From a virus: a stretch of DNA of 24,221 bases. The translations under genes were made by a program, and so were the position numbers. The notes beneath the pieces are model-generated. The model was given only the letters and a program-made list of their open reading frames with translations. It was not told the origin of the DNA and did no database searches. The DNA lies in IMG/VR virus record IMGVR_UViG_3300021093_000352, positions 1 to 24,221 of that record; one strand, 5' to 3'. Of the stretch, positions 1 through 6,576 are shown one piece after another (positions within the stretch are counted from its first letter, which is position 1; every line of letters starts with the position of its first letter).

Positions 1-691
1 CTAATGCTATGGCAGTTCTGTCCACGTAGTCTTTACGTGTAATATTTGAAGCCACAGTAGGCGCATTAGTCACTGTAGCACTGACAAAGGCTGCTGTGCT
101 GGGTGTGGTCGCTCCTATGGTGGTGTTATTGATTGTGGTATTTTGCACAGGCACATTTGATCCTGTGGCATCAATTCTTCCAACCTCGGTGCTCTGTCCT
201 TGTGTTTTAAAAATCACATCACCCAATGGTTCAATTTCTAAATTAGACACAGTGCTGCCATCATCTACTGAAGCAATGAATGATGTGATCAGATTGGCAT
301 TGGTTTGTATGTTACCATAGGTTAGATTGGAGCCAAAAGTTGTTACATTGGTGCCCACAGTTAGAGCAGTGCCGATGTTCGCTTGTTGACCAACTATTAT
401 ATTTTTTTGTATGCCCACACCACCAATGATTGCTAATGCTGCTCCTGACTCTGAAGCTGCTGTGTCATTCACAATGGTAGTGAGATTCAAAGTGCTGTTT
501 GAATCCACCTGAAGAGTGTCTTGTAATACAGTGGGTCCGGCCACTGTTAAAGATGTGGTTGAAATATCCACAGCCGTAACAAATGTAGAGCTGGTAACAC
601 TGTTGGCTATCAGTTGACCTGTGGGAGATACACTAAAACCTAGGCTTTCAAAGCCATATTGCGAAATAAAAGGGTTATTAATCACGGGCAT
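1..691 (-). CDS. tail-fibre-like virion protein, C-terminus cut by window edge
   Basis: An open frame starts at ATG 691-689 and stays open to base 1, so about 230 residues are visible and the C-terminus lies outside the window. It begins MPVINNPFISQYGFESLGFS and is rich in Thr, Val, Asn, Ser and Gly with almost no Cys, typical of a beta-structured fibre. It contains GGVGIQKNIIVG, a pattern I know from repetitive marine T4-like phage fibres, and near the left edge NITRKDYVDR, which resembles the (T/N)KxYVD motif that often precedes distal parts of phage fibres. A T4-late-like box lies 28 bases upstream (720-727); no strong Shine-Dalgarno is visible. The role (adhesion or structural fibre) is inferred from composition and motifs; no catalytic motif is visible in this part. 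Confidence 0.72.
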   Translation of the reverse strand, partial: MPVINNPFISQYGFESLGFSVSPTGQLIANSVTSSTFVTAVDISTTSLTVAGPTVLQDTLQVDSNSTLNLTTIVNDTAASESGAALAIIGGVGIQKNIIVGQQANIGTALTVGTNVTTFGSNLTYGNIQTNANLITSFIASVDDGSTVSNLEIEPLGDVIFKTQGQSTEVGRIDATGSNVPVQNTTINNTTIGATTPSTAAFVSATVTNAPTVASNITRKDYVDRTAIAL

Positions 692-719
692 AATTTTGCT
701 CTAATAGTGTTTGTATTTG

Positions 720-727
720 TATTTATC
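720..727 (-). promoter_or_regulatory. T4-type late promoter box GATAAATA
   Basis: The minus strand reads GATAAATA in the 47-base gap between the 134-aa gene and the partial fibre gene, 28 bases before its ATG. It matches the T4 late promoter consensus TATAAATA at 7 of 8 positions. The same box recurs in other gaps of this window, which supports a real signal. Confidence 0.55.
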
Positions 728-738
728 TAGGGTAGTCT

Positions 739-1143
739 TTAAGTGGTGACTGGATTAAGAGTTTCAAAATACGTAGCTTGAAACGTTATTTTAGAATCAT
801 TGTACGCACTGCTGCTGGCGCTGGCTAGCAATTGTATGTTGGTGTAGTTAACCACAGCATTTAGATTAATCAACTCATTGCCTAAATTAGCACGGCCATA
901 TATTGTAACTGTGGCTGTTTCCGGGCCTCCTACAACAAGACATCTAATAATTTCCTTGTTAGCTGTGTTGAAATCTACAAATATGGTGTATTCAGCAGCT
1001 GACACTGAAGTGAAAGGCCATTTATCTATCACTGTGTTGTCGCGAATAGCTGTAAAATTAGTGCCCACTGAAAAGTTCAATCCGTTCTTTAATAAAAGAG
1101 TGTTTCTTGGACCTTTTCCAAACAATTGACTTACATCAAACAT
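739..1143 (-). CDS. small virion-type protein (134 aa), function unknown
   Basis: This 134-residue protein begins MFDVSQLFGKG and then turns beta-rich, with many Val, Thr, Ile and Asn; there is no signal peptide or membrane segment. I recognise the style (short all-beta protein between fibre genes) from T4-like marine phages, where such proteins are often found in virions, but I cannot name the family. It follows the 316-aa glycosyltransferase-like gene by 23 bases and precedes the partial fibre gene by 47. No Shine-Dalgarno is visible before the ATG, and an AATAAATA box ends only 6 bases upstream, so a transcript from that box would be almost leaderless. There is no other Met near the N-terminus, so I keep this start. 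Structural role is inferred from context. Confidence 0.7.
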   Translation of the reverse strand: MFDVSQLFGKGPRNTLLLKNGLNFSVGTNFTAIRDNTVIDKWPFTSVSAAEYTIFVDFNTANKEIIRCLVVGGPETATVTIYGRANLGNELINLNAVVNYTNIQLLASASSSAYNDSKITFQATYFETLNPVTT

Positions 1144-1149
1144 ATGTTG

Positions 1150-1157
1150 TATTTATT
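1150..1157 (-). promoter_or_regulatory. possible T4-type late promoter box AATAAATA
   Basis: The minus strand reads AATAAATA in the short gap before the 134-aa gene, 7 of 8 matches to the T4 late consensus. It is only 6 bases from the ATG, so transcription would start at about the initiation codon. The tight spacing and the AT-rich background make this less certain than the boxes at 720, 5597, 8957 and 15670. Confidence 0.35.
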
Positions 1158-1166
1158 GATAAAAAT

Positions 1167-2117
1167 TTACTTTTTATTCTTTTTGTAGCCGTGTTTAATA
1201 AAACTATTTACAGATTGTACTATCTTAGTTTCTATTTCTTTATCCATATTCATTGCATTTTCATTGGCTCTGTCCACAGTTTCATCTATGGTTATTCTTA
1301 ATGGACTGTAGATTCTTTTTTCTGCATTCATATTGATGCAGTGAAATTTAGGATTATCAGGATATGACACATTGATTGGATAGGTAGACCCTAGCACTAC
1401 CGTGGCTGTTTTTTCAAAAGCATGTGCAATATGTTGTCCAAGACTGTCGCATCCTAAAAAATGATCGCACTGTTTAATAACAGAAGCCCAGACTCTTACA
1501 TGTACTCCTTGTGGATTGGCCACTGGAAAATTTATCTGATATTTGGAAAAATCTATTGGCGACTCTGTCATAATAATCATAGCATAGGTTTTTCCGAGTT
1601 GTCTTATTAGACTAATTGTATTATCAATTTCAAAACTTCTACCACTAATGTCTATGAAATTATCATCTTGATTCTTGCTCATTCTTCCAAATGGTTGAAA
1701 CACTATAACTTTTTCTTTGCCTGTTTTTTCCTTAACTTCTTTGATCATTTGACGTGCAAATATTAATTCTTCTTTATTAAGAAATATTTGTGGTAATTCT
1801 AATTTTCGTATTCCTTTGTTGTTAATTTCTATATCGTATGCCTGCCCAATGCTGCATTTTTGATTGTAATATTCCCATACTCTGTATGGTTCTGGGCTAA
1901 GAATTTTCCTTGTCAACAGTAGATCTTGAAACAAATTTTTATGCCAAACATCATATGCTCGTGCATGTAGTAGTGGATGTCCTTTGTAGAAATCTGTGCC
2001 ACCTTCGCACACAATTATAAAATCATCTTTAGTATTTTCTTTTGCATATGTATCTAACGCTGATACTGAAGATAATGTTCTACCTGCTCCACCATTTATA
2101 AAAAAAGCACTGTGCAT
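1167..2117 (-). CDS. GT-B glycosyltransferase, family 9/heptosyltransferase-like (copy B)
   Basis: 316 residues, close to the usual length of ADP-heptose:LPS heptosyltransferases (GT9). The N-terminal half begins with FFINGGAGRTL (residues 5-15), in the place of the GT9 'GD' loop, then IIVCEGG and KGHPLL (45-50), as in GT9 proteins. The second Rossmann half has VIVFQPFG (137-144), ASVIKQCDHFLGCDSLGQH (211-229) and VVLGSTYP (240-247), which align with the GT9 'adlvvgnDSGpmHlA...vaLfGpT.P' region. The Asp of the 'GD' loop, proposed as catalytic base in WaaC-type enzymes, is Arg here. The gene starts 1 base after the carbamoyltransferase stop, with no clear Shine-Dalgarno, so translation is probably coupled. 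It is a paralogue of the 314-aa gene on the other side of the carbamoyltransferase; both share EPYRVWEYYNQKC. The fold is fairly certain; the sugar donor and acceptor are unknown. Confidence 0.75.
   Translation of the reverse strand: MHSAFFINGGAGRTLSSVSALDTYAKENTKDDFIIVCEGGTDFYKGHPLLHARAYDVWHKNLFQDLLLTRKILSPEPYRVWEYYNQKCSIGQAYDIEINNKGIRKLELPQIFLNKEELIFARQMIKEVKEKTGKEKVIVFQPFGRMSKNQDDNFIDISGRSFEIDNTISLIRQLGKTYAMIIMTESPIDFSKYQINFPVANPQGVHVRVWASVIKQCDHFLGCDSLGQHIAHAFEKTATVVLGSTYPINVSYPDNPKFHCINMNAEKRIYSPLRITIDETVDRANENAMNMDKEIETKIVQSVNSFIKHGYKKNKK
1853..1898 (-). repeat. near-identical block shared by the two glycosyltransferase genes (copy B)
   Basis: This 46-base stretch, coding the EPYRVWEYYNQKC region, matches 4588-4633 with 3 differences by hand comparison, although the flanking parts of the two paralogues have diverged much more. 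It suggests duplication with local gene conversion or very strong constraint. Confidence 0.7.
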
Positions 2118-2118
2118 T

Positions 2119-3924
2119 TTAGTTAGGAACGTATATTAGTTTCTTGTGTTCGGGAAGATATAGATATTCTATTTTAGAATTAATCAAGGTTCGCACAGCA
2201 TCTTCTAGTGTTTCAACTAATGGTTCTCCGCCCAGATTGAATGAAGTATTGAATATGATCGGCACTTGAGTTTTTTTATAAAAAGCATTAATAAGATTAT
2301 GATAGTGTAGATTTTGTTTTTGCGTGATAGTTTGTATTCTACACGTACCATCCACATGTATAATGCTAGGTATCTGTTCAGCTTTGCCTGGTTTACAATC
2401 CACGGCATACATCATAAATGGACTATCTTTCATACCTCGTAAATCAAACCATTCATGCACGTGTTCTTGCAGTATTGTGCCTGCAAATGGTCGGAAGTAT
2501 TCTCTTTTCTTCACCACATTTACAAAATCTTTGCCGTCAGCGAATCTTGGATCAAACAATAATGATCTATTACCTAAAGCTCTAGGGCCATTTTCAGATC
2601 TACCTTGAAACAGTGCCACAATATTTTTGCCGATTATCAAATCTATTACGTCAGAATCTTGTGCGTCTTTTAGAATTACTTTTTGATTATCACACATAGA
2701 TTGTATATGAGCTATTGAATAATGCCTATCAGGCCCCAAATAAAGAGTATTGTGTGCTACAATGTTTTTGTTAGGTAATATTTGATGATAGAACAAAAGT
2801 GCTGCCCCGATTGCTGTGCCTGCGTCATTACTGATCGGCTCCACATATAAATCAATTTGATCTTTTTGCAAAAATTCTAAGTAAGAATAATTTGCCACAC
2901 AATTTAATCCATAGCCCCCTGATAACACTACTTTTTTCTTACCCGTCATTTGAACAGCTCTGTATATTAGTTTTAAAACCTGTGTTTGTGTCTCCAATTG
3001 ACAATGATAAGCCATGTCTCTGCGATTTTGTAATTTTGTGACGTCATCAAATTCTTTATCTGTGGGGTCTTCTAAGAATTCGAACATTTGTGAATTCACT
3101 AGTGCAGCATTAGGATATGTGGGTAATATTAAATTTCTATTTGATAATTCAGCTTTGGAGTTGCTTTCAAACAAAGGAGGAATGTTTGGATTTTTTTTAC
3201 CATAAGGAAAAAGTCCCATAGTTTTTCCTGCTTCAATAGGCATAAAGCCACAGTACTGAGTAACTGCCTCATAAACTTTCACTATGCCTGCTCTGTCAGA
3301 AAAAACAGCTTCGTGGGTTTTGCCTGGTTCATCTGTAATTTCAGAAGGAAAGTTACGAAATACTGCGCCCATTACAGGTTCCTTGGTGCCGTAATGTTTG
3401 TATAATGAAACAAAATTAGCAGGATAATCACATCCAATAATTGATTCAACTTCCCACACAGTGGTTGGCCCTTGCCTACTGTTGTTAATACCCAAAAATG
3501 TTCCCGCACCATCAACTATAACACTGACTGCACTATCAAAACCACTGCGATAGAAAGCACAGGCAGCATGAAGTTTATGATGTATGTGACTTAAATCAAT
3601 TACCTGTGGGTGATTCATCACGTCTGCTTGTCTATCAATCAATCCAAGTTTGCGAGCTAGACCTGTGTACACATCATCACCGGTAAAATCTACTCTACCT
3701 GCTGTATCTTTAATTTTTTGTGTGTGTGCTATGATCAAATAATCAATTTTGTCAGTGTATTTTAAAATTTCTATCATTGAAGCATAAGGACCTCCATCAT
3801 ATTTGTGTCTGCTGAGTCTTTCTTCTTCCACGCTAAAAATAATGTTGCCATCTTTCAAAAGGCAAACACCAGCATTATGTCCTCTAGTGATGGCGGCTAT
3901 ATATCCAGTAGTTTTACTTGTCAT
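2119..3924 (-). CDS. NodU/CmcH-family O-carbamoyltransferase
   Basis: 601 residues, full length for this family, which moves the carbamoyl group of carbamoyl phosphate, through carbamoyl-AMP, to a hydroxyl of a sugar or similar acceptor. The N-terminal Kae1-like domain shows RGHNAGVCLLKDG (14-26), VEEERLSRHK (32-41), the metal-site motif HHKLHA (115-120), VDGAG (137-141), SGGYGLNCVAN (335-345) and NDAGTAIGAA (366-375). The C-terminal carbamoyltransferase domain shows FQGRSENGPRALGNRSLL (439-456), KKREYFRPFAG (472-482), HVDGTCRIQ (523-531) and FNTSFNLGGEPLVET (558-572). All key blocks look intact. The start is supported by a strong GAGGAG 8 bases upstream (3933-3938); the gene overlaps the upstream glycosyltransferase gene by 11 bases and ends 1 base before the next, so the three form one translational unit. 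Acceptor unknown: phage fibre glycan or host surface sugar are both plausible. Confidence 0.93.
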   Translation of the reverse strand: MTSKTTGYIAAITRGHNAGVCLLKDGNIIFSVEEERLSRHKYDGGPYASMIEILKYTDKIDYLIIAHTQKIKDTAGRVDFTGDDVYTGLARKLGLIDRQADVMNHPQVIDLSHIHHKLHAACAFYRSGFDSAVSVIVDGAGTFLGINNSRQGPTTVWEVESIIGCDYPANFVSLYKHYGTKEPVMGAVFRNFPSEITDEPGKTHEAVFSDRAGIVKVYEAVTQYCGFMPIEAGKTMGLFPYGKKNPNIPPLFESNSKAELSNRNLILPTYPNAALVNSQMFEFLEDPTDKEFDDVTKLQNRRDMAYHCQLETQTQVLKLIYRAVQMTGKKKVVLSGGYGLNCVANYSYLEFLQKDQIDLYVEPISNDAGTAIGAALLFYHQILPNKNIVAHNTLYLGPDRHYSIAHIQSMCDNQKVILKDAQDSDVIDLIIGKNIVALFQGRSENGPRALGNRSLLFDPRFADGKDFVNVVKKREYFRPFAGTILQEHVHEWFDLRGMKDSPFMMYAVDCKPGKAEQIPSIIHVDGTCRIQTITQKQNLHYHNLINAFYKKTQVPIIFNTSFNLGGEPLVETLEDAVRTLINSKIEYLYLPEHKKLIYVPN

Positions 3925-4858
3925 CCTTATTTCTCCTCATCACTTCATTAATCATCCAATTTTCAATTTCTTCATTCATGCTCATTATTAATTCATTTTT
4001 CCTCATTATTCTTTCATCCATAGTGATGCGTATTGGATCATATTCTCTATCTAGCTCACCCATGTCACACACTCTAAAATATGTGCAATCGGGATAGCTG
4101 GTATTAATTGGAAAAGTAGGGCCTAAAATAACTGTGCTTGGTATTTCCATGCAGTAGGCAAGATGTTGTCCCACGCTGTCACAGCCAAAGAAATGATCAG
4201 AATGTTTGATAACTGAAGCCCATTGTCGCAAATTTAATCTTTCAGGCGCAGCTACCTCATCTGTGTATTTTTCACCAGTAAAATCCATGCCAAATTCTGC
4301 CATGATTATTACTGCAAATTTTTCTGCTTGCAATTTTCTTATCAAACTTTTAGTATTTCTATATTCTATACTTCTGCCGGTTTTGTCCACGAAACTGCCA
4401 TCAATGTGTTCTATACCTCGGCCAAATGGTTGAAACACAATCACTTTGTTGTGTTTAATTTTAGTTTTTATTTGTTCAACAATTTTTTTTCCTTGTAAAA
4501 TTTCTTCTTTACTCAAAATAATTGTTGGTTTTGAAAGTTTTCTTATGCCTTTGTTGTTTATTAAAATATCGAATGCTTGGCTTAAATTGCATTTTTGATT
4601 GTAGTATTCCCATACTCTGTATGGCTCTAGGCTCACAACATCTTTACTTTGTAACTTTGTGTGAAATAAATTTTTATGAAATATGTCATATGTTTTTGCA
4701 TCTAATACTGGATGACCTTTCAATATGTCAACTGCACCTTCACACACAACTAAAAAGTCTTTATCTCCTGATTCTTCATGATATTTTTCCAGTGCAGGAA
4801 TAGCACATAAGATTCTACCAATACCACCATTCAAAAAAAATGCTTTGGATCTAACCAT
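3914..4858 (-). CDS. GT-B glycosyltransferase, family 9/heptosyltransferase-like (copy A)
   Basis: 314 residues, first gene of the three-gene sugar-modification unit. Layout matches GT9: FFLNGGIGRILCAIPALEKY (7-26), LVVCEGAVDILKGHPVL (36-52), the shared block EPYRVWEYYNQKC (78-90), KVIVFQPFGRG (138-148), WASVIKHSDHFFGCDSVGQH (213-232) and TVILGPTFP (242-250). The last two correspond to the GT9 nucleotide-sugar region. As in its paralogue, the Asp of the N-terminal 'GD' loop is replaced by Arg. It is preceded by a 56-base gap after the 219-aa gene, has no evident Shine-Dalgarno, and its 3' end overlaps the carbamoyltransferase start by 11 bases. Coding sequence is clearly more AT-rich than the virion genes. 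Substrate unknown; a divergent or inactive member cannot be excluded. Confidence 0.77.
   Translation of the reverse strand: MVRSKAFFLNGGIGRILCAIPALEKYHEESGDKDFLVVCEGAVDILKGHPVLDAKTYDIFHKNLFHTKLQSKDVVSLEPYRVWEYYNQKCNLSQAFDILINNKGIRKLSKPTIILSKEEILQGKKIVEQIKTKIKHNKVIVFQPFGRGIEHIDGSFVDKTGRSIEYRNTKSLIRKLQAEKFAVIIMAEFGMDFTGEKYTDEVAAPERLNLRQWASVIKHSDHFFGCDSVGQHLAYCMEIPSTVILGPTFPINTSYPDCTYFRVCDMGELDREYDPIRITMDERIMRKNELIMSMNEEIENWMINEVMRRNKDDK
3933..3938 (-). promoter_or_regulatory. strong ribosome binding site GAGGAG for the carbamoyltransferase
   Basis: The minus strand reads GAGGAG 8 bases before ATG 3924, inside the last codons of the preceding glycosyltransferase gene. It is one of the best Shine-Dalgarno sequences in the window and fixes this start. 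Confidence 0.8.
4588..4633 (-). repeat. near-identical block shared by the two glycosyltransferase genes (copy A)
   Basis: Partner of 1853-1898: same 46 bases with 3 differences, at the same place in the paralogous gene. The encoded EPYRVWEYYNQKC segment is identical in both proteins. Confidence 0.7.
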
Positions 4859-4914
4859 ATTGTAAATTGATACAAATAGTTAGTTCTTGAATATAAAAAT
4901 GAATTTATTCTTGA
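4859..4914 (-). other. 56-base gap before the sugar-modification unit
   Basis: This is the largest non-coding gap in the window and separates virion-type genes from the glycosyltransferase/carbamoyltransferase unit. It is strongly AT-rich. I see only a poor late-box match (AATAAATT within 4901-4910) and no stem-loop followed by a T run. A promoter is expected here but I cannot define one. Confidence 0.4.
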
Positions 4915-5574
4915 TTAATATACAGGTACTTGATGTTTGAAAGGAATTTTCCAATGCTTTACATTGGCATATTTGGTTGGCACTGCTTTTAACCATGCAA
5001 CATATTCTTGCAGCTTTATTTTATCTTCTGCTGAAATTAAATCTGCCTTTTCAACGAAAGCCTTTTCGATTGCATTGATTTGCACCACTAAACTTGCTAG
5101 GAAACTTTCTCTGCTTAATATGTGCACTCTAAATCCTGGTCTTATCCACGCACCATTTTTGAATTTCATATCAATGTGAAGATATTGCTGACCTATCATA
5201 CCATTGTTGTCGTCCCAACCGTATGTAAAAGTCTCTGGCTTACCATCCTCATCGACTGTGCCAATATCTTCAGAATAATCTTCTACTTTGCCTGTGTCAT
5301 AATAACCAGATATGTAAGCAGCTTCAAATGTGTGCACAGTGGCATCAATTTTTTCATACAATTTGCCTGGTTCTTTAGGATAGCTTGTGAATTTGTCCAT
5401 TTCAACTAAAGAATCTGTGCCAAACACTGTATTTTCTACCACGCCAGTTGACTGATCTACTTTCACTAAAAGATATCTTGGTCCTGTGTATGTGGCAGTG
5501 TAGGTTTTGTTTAGTGCAGTGGTGCCTACGTAAGGCTCATCTGTCAACGGGATTTGAAAAGTCTTCTTAATCAT
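4915..5574 (-). CDS. unknown protein (219 aa), possible fibre-assembly factor
   Basis: 219 residues, no Cys, no signal peptide or membrane segment. The first 150 residues look beta-rich and acidic (for example SEDIGTVDEDGKPE at 101-114), with AWIRPGFRVHILS at 142-154. The last 65 residues look helical: ASLVVQINAIEKAFVEKADL (160-179), then LQEYVAWLKAVP (188-199) and a Pro-rich end. A helix of the type 'L..Y...L..(I/V)P' near the end, followed by Pro-rich sequence, recalls tail-fibre assembly chaperones, and the gene sits directly after three fibre-like genes, the usual place for such a chaperone. The resemblance is weak and I do not claim the family. Two T4-late-like boxes lie in the gap upstream; no Shine-Dalgarno is visible. 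Confidence 0.65.
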   Translation of the reverse strand: MIKKTFQIPLTDEPYVGTTALNKTYTATYTGPRYLLVKVDQSTGVVENTVFGTDSLVEMDKFTSYPKEPGKLYEKIDATVHTFEAAYISGYYDTGKVEDYSEDIGTVDEDGKPETFTYGWDDNNGMIGQQYLHIDMKFKNGAWIRPGFRVHILSRESFLASLVVQINAIEKAFVEKADLISAEDKIKLQEYVAWLKAVPTKYANVKHWKIPFKHQVPVY

Positions 5575-5586
5575 AGTTATATATTA

Positions 5587-5594
5587 TATTTATG
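5587..5594 (-). promoter_or_regulatory. possible T4-type late promoter box CATAAATA (proximal)
   Basis: Second of two boxes before the 219-aa gene, 12 bases from its ATG. It is identical to the box at 8957-8964 but closer to the start codon, so it may be secondary to the box at 5597-5604. Confidence 0.35.
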
Positions 5595-5596
5595 TT

Positions 5597-5604
5597 TATT
5601 TATC
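5597..5604 (-). promoter_or_regulatory. T4-type late promoter box GATAAATA
   Basis: The minus strand reads GATAAATA 22 bases before ATG 5574, in the gap between the cysteine-rich genes and the 219-aa gene. The same octamer occurs at 720-727 and 15670-15677 at similar distances from start codons. Confidence 0.55.
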
Positions 5605-5613
5605 ATAAAACTA

Positions 5614-6576
5614 CTAGCTCTCCACAAATCTGATACGCATGCCACCCCAACCACCTCTTATGCCGTGATCTCTAACATCTGGGCAGGGTTGTGGAGGCAA
5701 TCCACCTGCTCCGATTGGTAGGTATGGTGAACAACCTTGCATTTCATAACATCCGCAGGATCTATCTGATCTCCAACAATAACTGTTAAACGAACCCCTT
5801 GTAGGCTGTTTATTGATACCTGCCAATGATGAAAAATAAGCTGGCAATTGACTGCCTGACATACCACTAGTGTGTATTCCACCGTCAGTGGTATTGAAAG
5901 TGATACGTGCACCGGAGTCTGCAAACATATATGATGGAATTGGTGCATGATGATAGAACTGACATGGACAAGTTGGATAACATCCTAAGAAGGAACTACA
6001 TCCTATAATGCCGCAACAGTTGATGTCACCACCATAGGCCAGTCCTTCCCAAGCTCCATTACATTGATTGCAAATGATACCGCAGTGATCGTTGATGGGA
6101 CCTGTGCCACAAAATCCATTGGCATAAAAACAACACCACATGCTGGTGCTGGTGCTGCAAAAAGATATTCCACCCTTGCCGCCTCTAGCACACATACAAC
6201 CATTGGAATCGGTGCTGGTCCAACATACTGTGCTGGGATCACCGCAACCTTGAAAACACAATGAGTGTGCATAAGGTGGGAAACCCACGCAACCACACAC
6301 ATAATTTGTCGTGGTCACTAGAAATGATTTTCTTGCATAACCACCTGCATTACCGGGAATTCCTCCTCCGCAACAACACATACGTGCTCCTGGTCCACCT
6401 GCTCCCCAAATTTCTAAATGCACACAGCCACTGGCTGGTGGTTTCCAACAAAATCCATTGCAGTATTGTGTGTACATGGTGCCTGGACAAAAGGCATAAA
6501 TTACGCCGGTCTCTAAATTATTTTCAGTAACACTGTACTGTACTCTAGATGATATAATACTTTTTAATCCTGGCAT
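5614..6576 (-). CDS. cysteine- and glycine-rich fibre-like protein, paralogue 3
   Basis: 320 residues with 32 Cys by hand count (about 10 percent), exceptional for a phage protein. After an N-terminal leader of about 50 residues comes a glycine-rich adhesin-type core: LEIWGAGGPGARMCCCGGG (54-72), then NGCMCARGGKGGISFC (125-140), WCC (147-149), CGIICNQC (165-172), GCYPTCPC (198-205), SCGCYEMQGC (273-282) and CPDVRDHGIRGGWGGMRIRF (298-317). The 'EIWGAGG...' opening and the ending '(I/M)RI(K/R)(F/Y)' are typical of glycine-rich domains in phage tail fibres and tip adhesins; the Cys pattern is not. Start ATG overlaps the previous stop as TAATG. It is most divergent of the three in its last third (no NWSG segment). 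Likely role, from context: tip or decoration of a receptor-binding fibre. Whether the Cys form disulfides or bind metal cannot be told. Confidence 0.8.
   Translation of the reverse strand: MPGLKSIISSRVQYSVTENNLETGVIYAFCPGTMYTQYCNGFCWKPPASGCVHLEIWGAGGPGARMCCCGGGIPGNAGGYARKSFLVTTTNYVCGCVGFPPYAHSLCFQGCGDPSTVCWTSTDSNGCMCARGGKGGISFCSTSTSMWCCFYANGFCGTGPINDHCGIICNQCNGAWEGLAYGGDINCCGIIGCSSFLGCYPTCPCQFYHHAPIPSYMFADSGARITFNTTDGGIHTSGMSGSQLPAYFSSLAGINKQPTRGSFNSYCWRSDRSCGCYEMQGCSPYLPIGAGGLPPQPCPDVRDHGIRGGWGGMRIRFVES

Noticed and set aside
2119-3924. TsaD/Kae1 tRNA-modification enzyme instead of a carbamoyltransferase
   Set aside because: Length of 601 residues and the C-terminal blocks (GRSENGPRALGNRS, KKREYFRPF, HVDGT, NTSFNLGGEP) are specific to the NodU/CmcH family.
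4859-4914. Rho-independent terminator in the largest gap
   Set aside because: No GC-rich stem followed by a T run can be drawn on the minus strand; the gap is simply AT-rich.
5658-6302. Two same-strand open frames (96 and 99 aa) inside the third cysteine-rich gene
   Set aside because: They follow from the skewed codon use of a Gly/Cys-rich gene; the frame with paralogue-conserved motifs is the 320-aa one.
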